64,000 nt of DNA from Arthrobacter sp. Soc17.1.1.1 (GCF_036867195.1 NZ_JBAJII010000001.1:2666001-2730000); one strand, 5' to 3'; counted from the stretch's first letter, positions 1-9,483 are shown. Numbers and translations: made by a program. Notes: a model not told the origin generated them from the sequence alone.

Positions 1-78
1 GACGCGGTACTCGGCCACCATGCGCCTCAGGGCGGGTGTGGAGCGCAGCCGCCGGGGCCTGTGCTGGGGGAAGCTCAT
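1..78 (-). CDS. hemB: Delta-aminolevulinic acid dehydratase, N-terminal 26 residues only
   Basis: This is the start of porphobilinogen synthase, which joins two 5-aminolevulinate molecules to make porphobilinogen. Only the first 26 residues are in the window; the rest lies beyond the left edge. The peptide reads MSFPQHRPRRLRSTPALRRM, the usual opening of actinobacterial HemB. Its ATG (78-76) overlaps the TGA of hemD as ATGA, so it is the promoter-distal gene of the leftward heme operon seen here. The identification rests on the short N-terminus plus context. Confidence 0.85.
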   Translation of the reverse strand, partial: MSFPQHRPRRLRSTPALRRMVAEYRV

Positions 79-953
79 GGTCGATCTCCGTTCTGTGGTG
101 CGGGATGGGTGGTCGCGCCGCGCGAGAAGGCCTCCACCACGGCGGCCGTGATCCCCGGTGGTGTGGGTTCACCCGCCGTGGCGGCGGGTTCCCAGCCCTG
201 GGACCGCAGGGCCGCGGCCGTGGTGCGCCCGATCGCGACGGGGAGGAACGCGAGCGGCCCGCCTCCCAGCCTTTCACGGAACTGCAGCACCGTGCTCGGG
301 GCCGTGAACACTACGGCGGGGTGGACAGGGTCCGCGGCGAGGCGGAGCACGTCGGGGACGGACAGCAGGGGTGGCGGGGTCCCGTCCTCCTCGACACCGG
401 GGACCCGTCGGGCGGGGTGCGCGGGATAGGGCACGGTGCGGTACGCCTCGACGTGGCACACCGACCAGCCGAGGGCGGCCAGTCCGTGGCGCAGGTCGTC
501 GGGGGCGAGGTCGGCCTGCGGCAGGAGGACCTGGCCCGCGCCGGGCCCGAAGGCGTCGAGGAGTCCCGACGACGACGCGTCCCCGGGCACCAGGTCGACG
601 GCGATGCCCGCGTCGGCGAGCAGGCGCGCGGTGCCGGCCCCGACGGCGGCGACCCTCGCCCCTCCGGCCCGGACGAGGCCGCCGAGCGTGGCCCCGCCCG
701 TGCCGGCCAGGAGCTCCAGCGCGCGGACGGTGTTGCCGCTGGTCACGGTGAGCCATGCGAAGGCGCCCTGGCCGAGCGCCTCGAGTGCCGCCGCGACGGC
801 CCCGGCGTCGGCGGGCAGTTCCGTGTCCGTGAGCGGCAGCGCGTACGCCGTCATGCCGGCGGCCCGGAGCGCCTCGGCGATCCGGACGGCCCGGGCGGGA
901 TGCCGCAGGACGATCACCGGCCGCTGGACGGGCGGGGGCGGCTGCTGCTCCAC
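75..953 (-). CDS. hemD: Uroporphyrinogen-III synthase
   Basis: The 292-residue protein matches HemD, which closes hydroxymethylbilane with inversion of ring D to give uroporphyrinogen III in the cytoplasm. HemD is poorly conserved, so the call rests on the two-lobed Rossmann-like pattern (opening [17 protein letters not shown], the TVTSGNTVRAL segment and the VVFTAPSTV segment) and on its place between hemC and hemB. The start is GTG, 7 bases after the hemC stop. No strong ribosome binding site is seen, so translation is probably coupled to hemC. A GTG a few codons downstream cannot be excluded. Confidence 0.88.
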   Translation of the reverse strand: MEQQPPPPVQRPVIVLRHPARAVRIAEALRAAGMTAYALPLTDTELPADAGAVAAALEALGQGAFAWLTVTSGNTVRALELLAGTGGATLGGLVRAGGARVAAVGAGTARLLADAGIAVDLVPGDASSSGLLDAFGPGAGQVLLPQADLAPDDLRHGLAALGWSVCHVEAYRTVPYPAHPARRVPGVEEDGTPPPLLSVPDVLRLAADPVHPAVVFTAPSTVLQFRERLGGGPLAFLPVAIGRTTAAALRSQGWEPAATAGEPTPPGITAAVVEAFSRGATTHPAPQNGDRP

Positions 954-960
954 CCGGGCC

Positions 961-1908
961 TCAGCCGTTCAGCGGTGCGATGCTTGCGGCATCGGCCGCG
1001 AGCAGGTCCTCGGCGAGCTCGAGTCCGAGCTGCGCGGCACCGACGGCATCCGTGACCGGGGCCGAGCGGGTGAGCCGGAGGATCGACCGGCCGTCGAGGC
1101 TGCACACCACGGCCTCGAGGGCCAGTTCGTCCCCCTGCAGGCGTGCGAGCGCTCCGATCGGCGCGGCGCAGCCGGCTTCGAGCTGCAGCAGGACGGCGCG
1201 CTCCGCCGTCACGGCGAGGCGGGTGGGCAGGTGGTCGTAGGAGGCCAGCGCCTCCCGGACGTGCGGTGTCGCCTCGCTCTCGCGGCACTCGACGGCGAGG
1301 GCGCCCTGCCCGGGCGCGGGCAGCATGACGTCCGTGTCGATCAGTTCCGTGACAGCGGCGTCGCGCCCGAGCCGGCGCAGGCCCGCGGCGGCGAGGACGA
1401 CGGCGTCGAGATCCCCCGGCGCGCCGGGCACGAGGCCTGCGACGCGGCCGAGCCGCGTGTCCACGTTCCCGCGGATGTCGACGACCTCCAGCCCGGGCCG
1501 CACGGACCGCAGCTGCGCGGCGCGGCGCGGGGACCCGGTGCCCACGCGTGCCCCGTCGGGGAGCGTGGCGAGGGTCAGGCCGTCGCGGGCGCACAGCGCG
1601 TCGCGGACGTCCTCGCGCTCCGGCACCGAGGCCACGGTCAGCCCGGGCGCGGGCAGCGTGGGGAGGTCCTTGAGCGAGTGCACCGCGATGTCGCACCGCT
1701 CCTCGAGCAGCGCGTCCCGCAGCGCCGCGACGAAGACGCCGGTGCCGCCGATCTGGGAGAGCGAGCCCTTGGAGACGTCCCCCTCCGTCCGGACCCTGAC
1801 GAGTTCGTACGGAAGCCCGGCGAGGTCCGCCACGCGCTCCGCGACCGTGGTGGTCTGCGTCATCGCGAGGGCGCTGCCCCGCGTGCCGACCCTGATACCC
1901 GTCGCCAT
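961..1908 (-). CDS. hemC: Hydroxymethylbilane synthase (porphobilinogen deaminase)
   Basis: The 315-residue enzyme polymerises four porphobilinogens into the linear tetrapyrrole hydroxymethylbilane. It opens IRVGTRGSALAMTQT, carries the substrate-binding HSLKDLP and GTGSPRRAAQL segments, and has the LEAGCAAPIGA motif whose cysteine holds the dipyrromethane cofactor. Length is normal for the family. The ATG (1908-1906) overlaps the cpfC stop by one base (TGATG), which fixes the start and implies translational coupling. Three-domain order is intact and no active-site residue looks missing. Confidence 0.96.
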   Translation of the reverse strand: MATGIRVGTRGSALAMTQTTTVAERVADLAGLPYELVRVRTEGDVSKGSLSQIGGTGVFVAALRDALLEERCDIAVHSLKDLPTLPAPGLTVASVPEREDVRDALCARDGLTLATLPDGARVGTGSPRRAAQLRSVRPGLEVVDIRGNVDTRLGRVAGLVPGAPGDLDAVVLAAAGLRRLGRDAAVTELIDTDVMLPAPGQGALAVECRESEATPHVREALASYDHLPTRLAVTAERAVLLQLEAGCAAPIGALARLQGDELALEAVVCSLDGRSILRLTRSAPVTDAVGAAQLGLELAEDLLAADAASIAPLNG

Positions 1909-3113
1909 CACATACCGGGGTTGGGCAGCGGCGTCCCCACGGTGGAGTCGACGGCCGCGACGGTCGGCTTCTCCCCGCGGCGGTTGGCGCAGCAGTTCGG
2001 CCGGCAGACGTCGTACCAGGGGCCGAGCGCCGTGGCCGAGGGACGGTCGGCGATGTTGTTCTCGATGGTCCGCTCGAGGATGAGGTCCACGAGGCCCTCC
2101 ACGAACTTCCGGTGCGTGCCGGGCGTCGGCACGCGGTCGGCGACGATCCCCAGTTCCCCGCAGGTCTCCATCGCCTCGGTGTCGAGGTCCCAGGCGACCT
2201 CCATGTGGTCGGACACGAAGCCGAGCGGGACGATCACGACGCCGCGCGTGCCCTGCTCGTAGCGGTCGCGGAGCGCGTCGCTGATGTCGGGTTCGAGCCA
2301 CGGGATGTGGGGCGCCCCGGAGCGGGACTGGTACACGAGCGACCACTCGACGCCCTCGGCCCCGGGGATGCGGTCGAGCACGGCCTGCGCGGTCGCGAGG
2401 TGCTGCGCAACGTAGGCGCCCTCCTCGTAGGCCGGGCCGCCCTCGCCGTTGCGCGGGCCGGCCGCCTCGGCGTCGCCCATCGGGATGGAGTGGGTGGAGA
2501 ACATGATGTGGACGGGGGCGTCGGGGGTGCCCTGCTCGGCGAGGCCGGCGCGCACCTTGGCGAGGCCGTCGGCCACACCCTCGACGAAGGGCTCGACGAA
2601 GCCGGGGTGGTCGAAGTACTGGCGCACCTTGTCGACCTCGAGCCGTCCTTCCAGGCCGGTCTTCACGAGCGCCATGCCGAGGTCCTCGCGGTACTGGCGG
2701 CAGCTCGAGTAGCAGGAGTACGCGCTCGTGGTCACGGCGAGCACCTTCCGGTGCCCGGCGTCGTAGGCCTCCTGGAGGGTGTCGGCGATGAACGGCTCCC
2801 AGTTGCGGTTTCCCCAGTAGACGGGCAGGTCGATGCCGCGGCGCCGCAGCTCCGCCTCCATCGCGGCCCGGAGGGCACGGTTCTGGCTGTTGATGGGGCT
2901 CACGCCACCGAACGCGCGGTAGTGGTGGGAGACCTCCTCGAGGCGCTCGTCCGGGATCCCCCGGCCGCGGGTCACGTTCCGCAGGAAGGGGATGACGTCG
3001 TCCTGGCCCTCGGGGCCGCCGAAGGAAGCGAGCACGACGGCGTCGTACGCCTTCGGCGCCATGCGGCCGTTCTCGTCGACTCCCTCGAGGGGGTTGAATG
3101 CCTGTGTCGTCAC
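1908..3113 (-). CDS. cpfC: Coproporphyrin III ferrochelatase
   Basis: The 401-residue enzyme (also called HemH) inserts ferrous iron into coproporphyrin III, the metallation step of the coproporphyrin-dependent route used by Gram-positive bacteria. It shows VVLASFGGPEG at the N-terminus, the FSTHSIPM segment with the catalytic-type histidine, and WSLVYQSRSG. Cysteines at about 370, 374 and 375 near the C-terminus plus a cysteine-rich SCYSSC segment resemble the [2Fe-2S] ligands reported for actinobacterial ferrochelatases. The GTG start at 3113 forms a GTGA overlap with the chdC stop; the open frame continues upstream but only as a shadow of chdC. Confidence 0.95.
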   Translation of the reverse strand: MTTQAFNPLEGVDENGRMAPKAYDAVVLASFGGPEGQDDVIPFLRNVTRGRGIPDERLEEVSHHYRAFGGVSPINSQNRALRAAMEAELRRRGIDLPVYWGNRNWEPFIADTLQEAYDAGHRKVLAVTTSAYSCYSSCRQYREDLGMALVKTGLEGRLEVDKVRQYFDHPGFVEPFVEGVADGLAKVRAGLAEQGTPDAPVHIMFSTHSIPMGDAEAAGPRNGEGGPAYEEGAYVAQHLATAQAVLDRIPGAEGVEWSLVYQSRSGAPHIPWLEPDISDALRDRYEQGTRGVVIVPLGFVSDHMEVAWDLDTEAMETCGELGIVADRVPTPGTHRKFVEGLVDLILERTIENNIADRPSATALGPWYDVCRPNCCANRRGEKPTVAAVDSTVGTPLPNPGM

Positions 3114-3826
3114 TGGAGCACCTCTGCAATCTCGTCGTGGTTGATCCGCCGGCCGGTGTAGAACGGCACTTCCTCGCGGACGTGGCGGCGGGCCTCGGTC
3201 TCCCGGAGGTACCGCATGAGGTCCACGAGGTCCACGAGCTCCGGGGCCTCGAGTGCCAGGATCCATTCGTAGTCGTTGAGGGCGAAGGATGACACCGTGT
3301 TGGAGATGACCTGCGGGTACTTGCGCCCCTTCATGCCGTGGTCCATGAGCATCTCGCGGCGCTCGTCCTGGGGCAGGATGTACCACTCGTAGGAGCGGAC
3401 GAACGGGTACACGCACACCCACTCCGCGGGCGCCACGCCGCGTGAGAAGGCGGGGCTGTGGGACTTCGAGAACTCGGCATCGCGGTGCACGCCCATGGCG
3501 GACCAGACGACGCCGGTGCCGGCGAACGTCTCGGTGCGGCGCAGCCGGCGGACGGCGGCCTGCAGGTCCTCGGGGCGTGGCCCGTGGAGCCAGACCATCA
3601 CGTCGGCGTCGGCCCGCATGCCGGAGACGTCGTAGAAGCCGCGGAGCACCACACCGTCCTGCTCGAAGGAGGAGAGGACGTCCTCGAGCTGCCGGGCGTC
3701 GGACCCGGTGGTCGCGGCGTTCCGCGCGAAGACGGTCCAGAGGGTGTAGAAGAGCTCGCCGGGGGCTTCGCCGCCCCCGTCCTGCTGCGGAGCGTGGCTG
3801 GGGGTGCTACCTGTTGGCTCAGTCAT
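3110..3826 (-). CDS. chdC: Coproheme decarboxylase (HemQ/ChdC)
   Basis: The 238-residue protein converts iron-coproporphyrin III to heme b by two oxidative decarboxylations using peroxide, the last step of the coproporphyrin-dependent pathway. By spacing against the Corynebacterium enzyme, Tyr140 (in VYPFVRS) is the catalytic radical tyrosine, His163 (in MDHGMKGR) the proximal heme ligand and His123 (KSHSP) the distal histidine; all three are present. The ATG lies at 3826. A 72-base gap separates it from cgoX upstream, the only real gap in the operon, and that gap holds a palindrome (see 3870-3890). It overlaps cpfC by 4 bases. Confidence 0.96.
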   Translation of the reverse strand: MTEPTGSTPSHAPQQDGGGEAPGELFYTLWTVFARNAATTGSDARQLEDVLSSFEQDGVVLRGFYDVSGMRADADVMVWLHGPRPEDLQAAVRRLRRTETFAGTGVVWSAMGVHRDAEFSKSHSPAFSRGVAPAEWVCVYPFVRSYEWYILPQDERREMLMDHGMKGRKYPQVISNTVSSFALNDYEWILALEAPELVDLVDLMRYLRETEARRHVREEVPFYTGRRINHDEIAEVLQ

Positions 3827-3869
3827 GGTACTAGTCTGCCCCTCGCCCCGAGGCGAACCGAATCCCTTT

Positions 3870-3890
3870 TCTTCTACAGAGGGTAGAAGA
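3870..3890 (-). promoter_or_regulatory. Palindrome with possible internal promoter ahead of chdC
   Basis: Perfect inverted repeat TCTTCTAC-AGAGG-GTAGAAGA (8-base arms, 5-base spacer) in the 72-base gap between cgoX and chdC. On the minus strand a TANNNT hexamer TACCCT (3885-3880) lies inside it, so the repeat could be a repressor site over a second heme promoter, or an RNA hairpin. The region is unusually AT-rich for this genome. A second small hairpin, CCTCG-CCC-CGAGG, follows at 3841-3853. Function is inferred. Confidence 0.45.
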
Positions 3891-3898
3891 GACGAACG

Positions 3899-5470
3899 TC
3901 ACACCCCCGCGGCGGGTGCGTCCGTGGCGGGGGTGCCGTCGAGGGCGTCGGCGAGCGCCTGCGCACGCGCACGGGCGTCGTCGATCACGGCCACGAGACC
4001 CGTCCCGGCGAGCCAGCCGCCGGTCACGGCGAGGGAGGCGGACTCCCCGGCGACGACCGCCCGGATCCGCGCGACCCGCTCGCGGTGCCCCACGGAGGCG
4101 TGGGGCAGCGCGCCCTCCCAGCGCACCACGTCCCAGTCGAGCACGTCCGCCTCGACGATCGGGACGTCGAGGAGGGTGGAGGCGTCGGCCAGCGCATGGC
4201 GGTAGAGGACGTCGTCGGGCGTGGCGAGTCCGACGTCGGCCGGGGTGTCCCCGACGCGCCCGAAGGAGAGCCGCAGCACGTGCGAGCCAGGGCCGGCCTG
4301 GTCGCGCAGCCACGCCCATTTCGCCGTGGCGTGGGTGAGCGCCTTGGCGGCGACGCCCTCGACGCCGCGGGCGACGAGCACGCCGGTTCCGCGCGGGCGG
4401 GCGTCGAGCTCGGGCACGTCGACGATCAGGGTCACGAGCGCGACGCCGGGCACCGGGTCGGGGCGCTCGGCCGCGAGGGCGGGGATCACCGGGGCGAGGA
4501 GGTCGACGGCGGCCCGGCCCTCGGTGGCGACCAGTACGGCGTCGGCCGGGATGCGGCGCGTCAGGCTCGAGTGTTCCGTCGTCACCGTCCAGCCGGTGGC
4601 GGATCGGGCGAGGCCGGTCACCTGCTCCCCCGTCCTGAGGTCGGCGCCGTCCGCGACGAGTTCGGCGACGAGGGCGTCGCGCAGCTGGGCGATCCCGCCG
4701 GCGAGCCCGCCGACCGCGGAGCCGGCCGGCGCCGCCGTGCGCAGCGCCCCCGCGGCTGCCCCAAGGGATCCGAGGCGGGCCATGGTCGCCCGGAGGCCGG
4801 GTGCCACGGAGTCCACGTCGAGGTCGTCGGGGTCGGCGGAGAAGACGCCGCCCGCCACGGGCGCCACCAGGCGGGCGAGCACCTCCTCCCCCATGCGCGT
4901 GCGGACGAGTTCGCCGAGACTCACCCTGCCGCGCGTCGCGAGCGCCCCGACGGGCAGCACCCTGTCGAGTGCGGCCCGCAGCGACCCGCTACGGCCGATG
5001 ACGGCGGTGATCGCGGGGTCGGCCGGATCGGCGGGGATGCCGAGGACACCGGAATTCGGCAGCGGCTGGGCCGACGTACGGAGGTCCCTGCCCGGGAGCT
5101 GCACCCAGGCGCCGGTCGCGTCGGGGGTGACGATGCGGTCGGCGAGTCCGAGCTCGGCGGCGAGGGCCGGCACGGTGGCGGAGCGGGTCGAGAAGGACTC
5201 GGCGCCGCTGTCCAGCTGGAAGCCACCGAGGGAGCGCCCGTCGACGGTGCCGCCGAAGCGTCCGGACCGCTCGAGCAGGGTGACGTTCAGCCCGCGCCTG
5301 CGCAGTGCCCGCGCGGCGACGAGTCCGCCCATGCCACCGCCGATCACCACGACCGTCCGGCGTCGTGCCCGCTCCGGCGCCGGTCCGGCCGCCGGGAGGC
5401 CGGCCACCGCCTCGTCGCGCCCTGCCTCGTGCCGCCCTGCGTCCCCTGCGCCGCCCGCGGCCCTCGCCAC
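3899..5470 (-). CDS. hemY: Coproporphyrinogen III oxidase (HemY/CgoX type)
   Basis: This FAD flavoprotein of 523 residues oxidises coproporphyrinogen III to coproporphyrin III. The dinucleotide-binding motif [17 protein letters not shown] lies at about residues 39-55, followed by [10 protein letters not shown]. The C-terminal FAD signature [17 protein letters not shown] is present. I choose the GTG at 5470, 2 bases after the hemE stop, which leaves a 38-residue alanine-rich leader ahead of the Rossmann fold; a later start nearer the fold is possible. The much longer open frame upstream is a shadow of hemE. Gene order places it with ChdC and CpfC, supporting the coproporphyrin rather than protoporphyrin reaction. 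Confidence 0.92.
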   Translation of the reverse strand: MARAAGGAGDAGRHEAGRDEAVAGLPAAGPAPERARRRTVVVIGGGMGGLVAARALRRRGLNVTLLERSGRFGGTVDGRSLGGFQLDSGAESFSTRSATVPALAAELGLADRIVTPDATGAWVQLPGRDLRTSAQPLPNSGVLGIPADPADPAITAVIGRSGSLRAALDRVLPVGALATRGRVSLGELVRTRMGEEVLARLVAPVAGGVFSADPDDLDVDSVAPGLRATMARLGSLGAAAGALRTAAPAGSAVGGLAGGIAQLRDALVAELVADGADLRTGEQVTGLARSATGWTVTTEHSSLTRRIPADAVLVATEGRAAVDLLAPVIPALAAERPDPVPGVALVTLIVDVPELDARPRGTGVLVARGVEGVAAKALTHATAKWAWLRDQAGPGSHVLRLSFGRVGDTPADVGLATPDDVLYRHALADASTLLDVPIVEADVLDWDVVRWEGALPHASVGHRERVARIRAVVAGESASLAVTGGWLAGTGLVAVIDDARARAQALADALDGTPATDAPAAGV

Positions 5471-5472
5471 GG

Positions 5473-6534
5473 CTACGGCTCCACGGAGTGGACGAGGTCG
5501 ACGACGCGCGTCAGGACGTCGGGGTCCGTGTCCGGCGGGACGCCGTGCCCGAGGTTCACCACATGGCCGGGAGCCGACGCGCCGGCTGCCAGCACCTCGC
5601 GGATGTGCCGCTCCAGCACGGGCCACGGCGCCGGCAGGAGGGCGGGGTCGATGTTGCCCTGCAGCGGGACGGTCCCACCGAGGCGCCTGCTGGCCTCGTC
5701 GAGGGGCAGGCGGTAGTCGACGCCGATGACGTCGACGCCCACCTCGTGCATCGCGACCAGGAGCTCCGAGGTGCCCGTGCCGAAGTGGATCAGGGGCGCG
5801 CCGAGGCCCCGGACGTGGTCCAGCGCCCGGCGCGAGGCGGGCGCCACGTGGCGGCGGTAGTCCGCCAGGCCGAGGGAACCGGCCCAGGAGTCGAACAGCT
5901 GCGCCGCGCTGGCTCCGGCCTCGAGCTGTGCGCGCAGGAACATCCCCGACGCATCCGCGGCCCAGTCGGTCAGGGCACGCCACGTCTCCGGATCGGCGTG
6001 CATCATGGTGCGGGGGCCGAGGTGGTCGCGCGAGGGGCGCCCCTCCACCATGTAGGCGGCCAGCGTAAACGGGGCGCCGGCGAAGCCGATCAGCGGCGTG
6101 CTGCCCAGCTGGTCCACGGTCAGGGAGACCGCCTGACGGATGGGATCGAGCGCCGCGTCGGTCAGGGTGGGCAGTGCGGCGACATCGGCAGCGGTCCGGA
6201 CGGGCTTGCCGAGGACCGGTCCCACGCCGGGCACGATGTCGACGTCGACGCCCGCGAGCTTCAGCGGGATGACGATGTCGGAGAAGAAGATGCCTGCGTC
6301 GACGTCGTGCCGGCGGACGGGCTGCAGGGTGATCTCGGAGGCCATCTCCGGGTCGAGGCAGGACGCGAGCATGTCGGTACCCTCGCGCAGCGCCCGGTAC
6401 TCGGGCAGCGACCGGCCCGCCTGCCGCATGAACCACACGGGCCGTCGGTGCGGCACCTGCCCGCGGTAGGCCGAGATGAGCGCCGAGCCGGACGTGCGTC
6501 CGTCGACGAGCGGGTGCGATGCGGCGAGGTCCAT
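5473..6534 (-). CDS. hemE: Uroporphyrinogen decarboxylase
   Basis: The 353-residue enzyme removes the four acetate carboxyls of uroporphyrinogen III to give coproporphyrinogen III. It has the invariant [16 protein letters not shown] segment near residue 32, GIFFSDI with the catalytic aspartate, and the [16 protein letters not shown] segment. It is the first gene of the leftward heme operon and is divergent from hemA. No clear ribosome binding site precedes the ATG; a degenerate -10 CAGAAT (minus strand 6547-6542) lies 7 bases before it, so the message may be leaderless. Confidence 0.97.
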   Translation of the reverse strand: MDLAASHPLVDGRTSGSALISAYRGQVPHRRPVWFMRQAGRSLPEYRALREGTDMLASCLDPEMASEITLQPVRRHDVDAGIFFSDIVIPLKLAGVDVDIVPGVGPVLGKPVRTAADVAALPTLTDAALDPIRQAVSLTVDQLGSTPLIGFAGAPFTLAAYMVEGRPSRDHLGPRTMMHADPETWRALTDWAADASGMFLRAQLEAGASAAQLFDSWAGSLGLADYRRHVAPASRRALDHVRGLGAPLIHFGTGTSELLVAMHEVGVDVIGVDYRLPLDEASRRLGGTVPLQGNIDPALLPAPWPVLERHIREVLAAGASAPGHVVNLGHGVPPDTDPDVLTRVVDLVHSVEP

Positions 6535-6717
6535 ACCGCCGATTCTGCCGAAGATCCAGCCGGAGCGTTAACCGGAGTCACGCCGCCCCGGGGGCGCGTG
6601 GGCAAGATCACCCCGGGCACGGGAGGGCACGATCCCGCAGAAATTCGCGGAAGGCAAGCTCCGGTAAGGATCGCCTATTCAGTGGAGAGCGCTCGTTCTC
6701 GGTATGATCGAAGGGCT
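6535..6717. promoter_or_regulatory. Divergent hemE/hemA promoter region
   Basis: This 183-base gap drives hemE leftward and hemA rightward. For hemA a near-consensus -10 TATGAT lies at 6703-6708, only 9 bases before the GTG, so its leader would be just a few bases long. For hemE a degenerate CAGAAT ends 7 bases before its ATG. A perfect 8-base palindrome GAGCGCTC sits at 6687-6694 within the hemA promoter spacer and could bind a regulator. Positions of transcription starts are inferred. Confidence 0.5.
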
Positions 6718-8106
6718 GTGGTACTTCTTTCACTTGTTGCGACTCACTCGAACGTGGACCTGGAAACCGTCGCCCGACTCAGCGTCGGGGCGCCCCAGGT
6801 CCCTTCCGCCGTGCTCGCCGAGGACCGCGCCGTGTCCGGCGCCGTCGTCCTCGCGACCTGCAACCGTTTCGAGATCTACGCCGAGACGCCCTCCGAGGAC
6901 GACGTCGAGGCCGCCCGCTCCGCGATCGTGTCGACGATCAGCGAGTATTCCGGCATCCCCGAGCGGTCCGTCTCCGCCTCCTTCGAGACCCACACGGGCC
7001 AGGGCGTCGCCGAGCACCTCTTCGCCGTCGGCGCAGGACTCGACTCCGCCGTGATCGGCGAGCGCGAGATCGCCGGACAGGTGCGCCGCGCACTCATCGA
7101 GGCGCAGGGCTCGGGGGCCGCGAGCGGCGGGCTCGTCCGCCTGTTCCAGGCCGCCTCGAAGACCGCGAAGGACGTCGGCGCCCAGACCGCGCTCGGCAGC
7201 CGCGGCCGCTCCATCGTCTCCGTCGCCCTCGAACTCGCCGGCGATCTCTCCGCCGACGCCGACTGGTCCCGCAAGAGCGTCGTGCTGTTCGGCACCGGCG
7301 CCTACGCGGGCGCCACCATGGCGGCGCTGAAGGACCGGGGCTGCACGGACATCTCGGTCTTCTCCTCCTCCGGTCGCGCCGAGGCCTTCGTCGCCTCGCG
7401 CGGCGGCACCGCGGTGACGGCCGCCGACCTGCCGGGCGCCATGCGCCGTGCCGACGTCGTCATCGGCTGCAGCGGCAGTGATGCGCGGATCGACGCCGCG
7501 GACATCGAACGGGTCCGCCAGGGCAGCAACCGACCCCTCGTCGTCATCGACCTCGCGCTGAGCCACGACTTCGACCCCGCCGTCGGGACGCTCGCCGGCG
7601 TCGAGCTCATCACCCTCGAGTCCGTCCGCGCCGCCGCCCCCGAGGAGCAGGCCGACGCCCTGGCCCAGGCCGGGGACCTCGTCCGCGACGCCGCCCGCTC
7701 CTTCGAGGAGCAGCAGACCACCCGCGCCATGAACGCGGCGATCGTGGCGCTGCGCCGGCACACCCAATCGGTCCTGGACTCCGAGATGGAACGCGTCCGG
7801 GCCCAGCACGGCTGCACGGCCGCCGCCGAGGAGGTCGAGTTCGCGCTGCGCCGCATGGTCCGCCAGCTCCTCCACGTCCCCACCGTCCGGGCCCGCGAGC
7901 TCGCCGCCGAGGGACGCTCGGACGACTACACCGCCGCGCTGGAGGCCCTCTACGGGATCGACGTGGCACCCGCGGAGAAGGCGCCCGCGCCGGAGCAGCC
8001 CCTGCGCGCCGGCACCGCCGACGTCGTGCCGGTCGCCCACCCGCACACACACCCCGACGGCGCCGCCTGCCCCGTGGACCACGAACGGCCTGCGCAGAGC
8101 GCCTGA
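6718..8106 (+). CDS. hemA: Glutamyl-tRNA reductase
   Basis: The 462-residue enzyme reduces glutamyl-tRNA to glutamate-1-semialdehyde with NADPH, the committing step of C5-pathway heme synthesis. The catalytic cysteine is Cys48 in ATCNRFEIY. The [14 protein letters not shown] segment and the Rossmann motif [14 protein letters not shown] follow, then a C-terminal dimerisation domain. The GTG at 6718 gives the usual [13 protein letters not shown] start; AAGGG sits 4 bases ahead. The last 25 residues form a His-rich tail ([15 protein letters not shown]) containing a Cys-Pro pair, not part of the core enzyme. It stands alone, divergent from the other heme genes. Confidence 0.96.
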   Translation: MVLLSLVATHSNVDLETVARLSVGAPQVPSAVLAEDRAVSGAVVLATCNRFEIYAETPSEDDVEAARSAIVSTISEYSGIPERSVSASFETHTGQGVAEHLFAVGAGLDSAVIGEREIAGQVRRALIEAQGSGAASGGLVRLFQAASKTAKDVGAQTALGSRGRSIVSVALELAGDLSADADWSRKSVVLFGTGAYAGATMAALKDRGCTDISVFSSSGRAEAFVASRGGTAVTAADLPGAMRRADVVIGCSGSDARIDAADIERVRQGSNRPLVVIDLALSHDFDPAVGTLAGVELITLESVRAAAPEEQADALAQAGDLVRDAARSFEEQQTTRAMNAAIVALRRHTQSVLDSEMERVRAQHGCTAAAEEVEFALRRMVRQLLHVPTVRARELAAEGRSDDYTAALEALYGIDVAPAEKAPAPEQPLRAGTADVVPVAHPHTHPDGAACPVDHERPAQSA

Positions 8107-8125
8107 CCCGCGGGACCCGGGTGGG

Positions 8126-9478
8126 TCAGTAGGTCATCTTCGCCGGTTCGATCCGCTGTACCCATTCAATGACGCCGCCGTCGACCGAGACGGCGGAGCG
8201 GTGACCCTGCCCGCGGAGGAAGCGGACGACGTCGGCCGACCGGACACCCGACTTGCAGTGGACGTACACCGTCCTGCTGCCGTCGATCACGGCGTCGCCG
8301 TCCAGGATCAGGTCCTTCGGCACGAGCACGGCACCGTCGATGCTCACGATGGCGTGCTCCTCCGGGGTGCGCACGTCCAGCAGGTCGAAGTCCGCGACGC
8401 CCGCCGAGCGCTCCGCGAGGAGCACGGCGAGCTCCTCGACGGACACGGTCGGCACGGCGTCCTCGATACCTTCGATGCCCGCCCTGTCCTCGATGCCCGC
8501 CCTGTGCACGGACGGGTCGCCCGAGTCCTTCGTGTCCTTCGAGTCCTTCGACACCCCGGGGACCGCGGGCGACGGCAGGCCGCAGAACTGCTCGTAGTCG
8601 ATCAGCTCCGTGATCCGGGGCGCGGCCGGATCGGGCCGTACCCGCAGGTCCCGCCAGGTCATCTCCAGTGCGTCGAAGACCAGCACCCTGCCGAGCAGCG
8701 TGGTGCCCACGCCGGTGATGAGCTTGACGGCCTCGTTGACCATGACCGAACCGATCTGCCCGCACAGCACCCCGAGCACCCCGCCCTCGGCGCAGGACGG
8801 GACGGAGCCGGGTGGCGGCGCCTCCGGGTACAGATCGCGGTAGGTGGGGCCGTGGTCCTGCCAGAAGACGCTCACCTGGCCGTCGAAGCGCAGGATGGAA
8901 CCCCAGACGTACGGCTTGCCGAGGATCGCCGCGGCGTCGTTGACGAGGTAGCGCGTGGCGAAGTTGTCCGTGCCGTCGACGATCAGGTCGTACCCGGCGA
9001 ACAGCTCCAGCGCGTTCCCGCGCTCCAGCCGCTCCTCGTGCAGGACGACGTCCACGAGCGGGTTGAGCGCCAGGATGCTGTCCCGGGCGGATTCCGCCTT
9101 CGACCGGCCGAGATCGGGCATGCCGTGGATGACCTGGCGCTGCAGGTTGGAGAGCTCGACGGCGTCGTCGTCCACGATCCCGAGCGTCCCCACGCCCGCC
9201 GCCGCGAGGTAGAGCAGCGCCGGCGAACCCAGACCGCCCGCGCCGATCACGAGGACCCGGGCGTTCTTCAGGCGCAGCTGCGCGTCGGTGCCGAAGCCGG
9301 GGATGATGAGGTGCCGCGAATACCGGAGCGTCTCCTCCTGCGAGAGGCTGCCCGTCGCCTCGACCAGCGGCGGCAGGTTGCCGGGCACGCGTGGCGTCGG
9401 TGGAGCAGGCCGGGGAGCCTGCGGCGACGGCAAGGACGACGGCAAGGACGACGGCAGGGACGACGGGAAAGCGGTCAT
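8126..9478 (-). CDS. moeZ: Adenylyltransferase/sulfurtransferase MoeZ
   Basis: A 450-residue fusion of an N-terminal ThiF/MoeB E1-like domain and a C-terminal rhodanese domain. The ATP-binding VIGAGGLGSPALLYLAAAG motif and LSNLQRQV are present; the rhodanese cysteine lies in YVHCKSGVRSA. Proteins of this type activate small carrier proteins (MoaD, ThiS, CysO) as adenylates and then thiocarboxylates, for molybdopterin, thiamine or cysteine synthesis. I choose the ATG at 9478 because a TACCCT -10 lies 5 bases upstream; the frame is open further but low-complexity. Three DNA repeats in the gene encode PSSL, SKD/TKD and AGIED repeats in the N-terminus and in the inter-domain linker. Confidence 0.92.
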   Translation of the reverse strand: MTAFPSSLPSSLPSSLPSPQAPRPAPPTPRVPGNLPPLVEATGSLSQEETLRYSRHLIIPGFGTDAQLRLKNARVLVIGAGGLGSPALLYLAAAGVGTLGIVDDDAVELSNLQRQVIHGMPDLGRSKAESARDSILALNPLVDVVLHEERLERGNALELFAGYDLIVDGTDNFATRYLVNDAAAILGKPYVWGSILRFDGQVSVFWQDHGPTYRDLYPEAPPPGSVPSCAEGGVLGVLCGQIGSVMVNEAVKLITGVGTTLLGRVLVFDALEMTWRDLRVRPDPAAPRITELIDYEQFCGLPSPAVPGVSKDSKDTKDSGDPSVHRAGIEDRAGIEGIEDAVPTVSVEELAVLLAERSAGVADFDLLDVRTPEEHAIVSIDGAVLVPKDLILDGDAVIDGSRTVYVHCKSGVRSADVVRFLRGQGHRSAVSVDGGVIEWVQRIEPAKMTY

Positions 9479-9483
9479 GCCCA

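Noticed and set aside
961..3129. 722-codon leftward open frame across hemC and cpfC
   Set aside because: Its C-terminal part is hemC, but the first 400 codons are an out-of-frame shadow of cpfC with Arg/Pro-rich nonsense; the true hemC starts at 1908.
3899..6436. 845-codon frame suggesting a HemE-HemY fusion
   Set aside because: The N-terminal half is a frame shadow of hemE, rich in Arg and Ala without motifs. The real HemE frame ends at 5473 and hemY starts at 5470.
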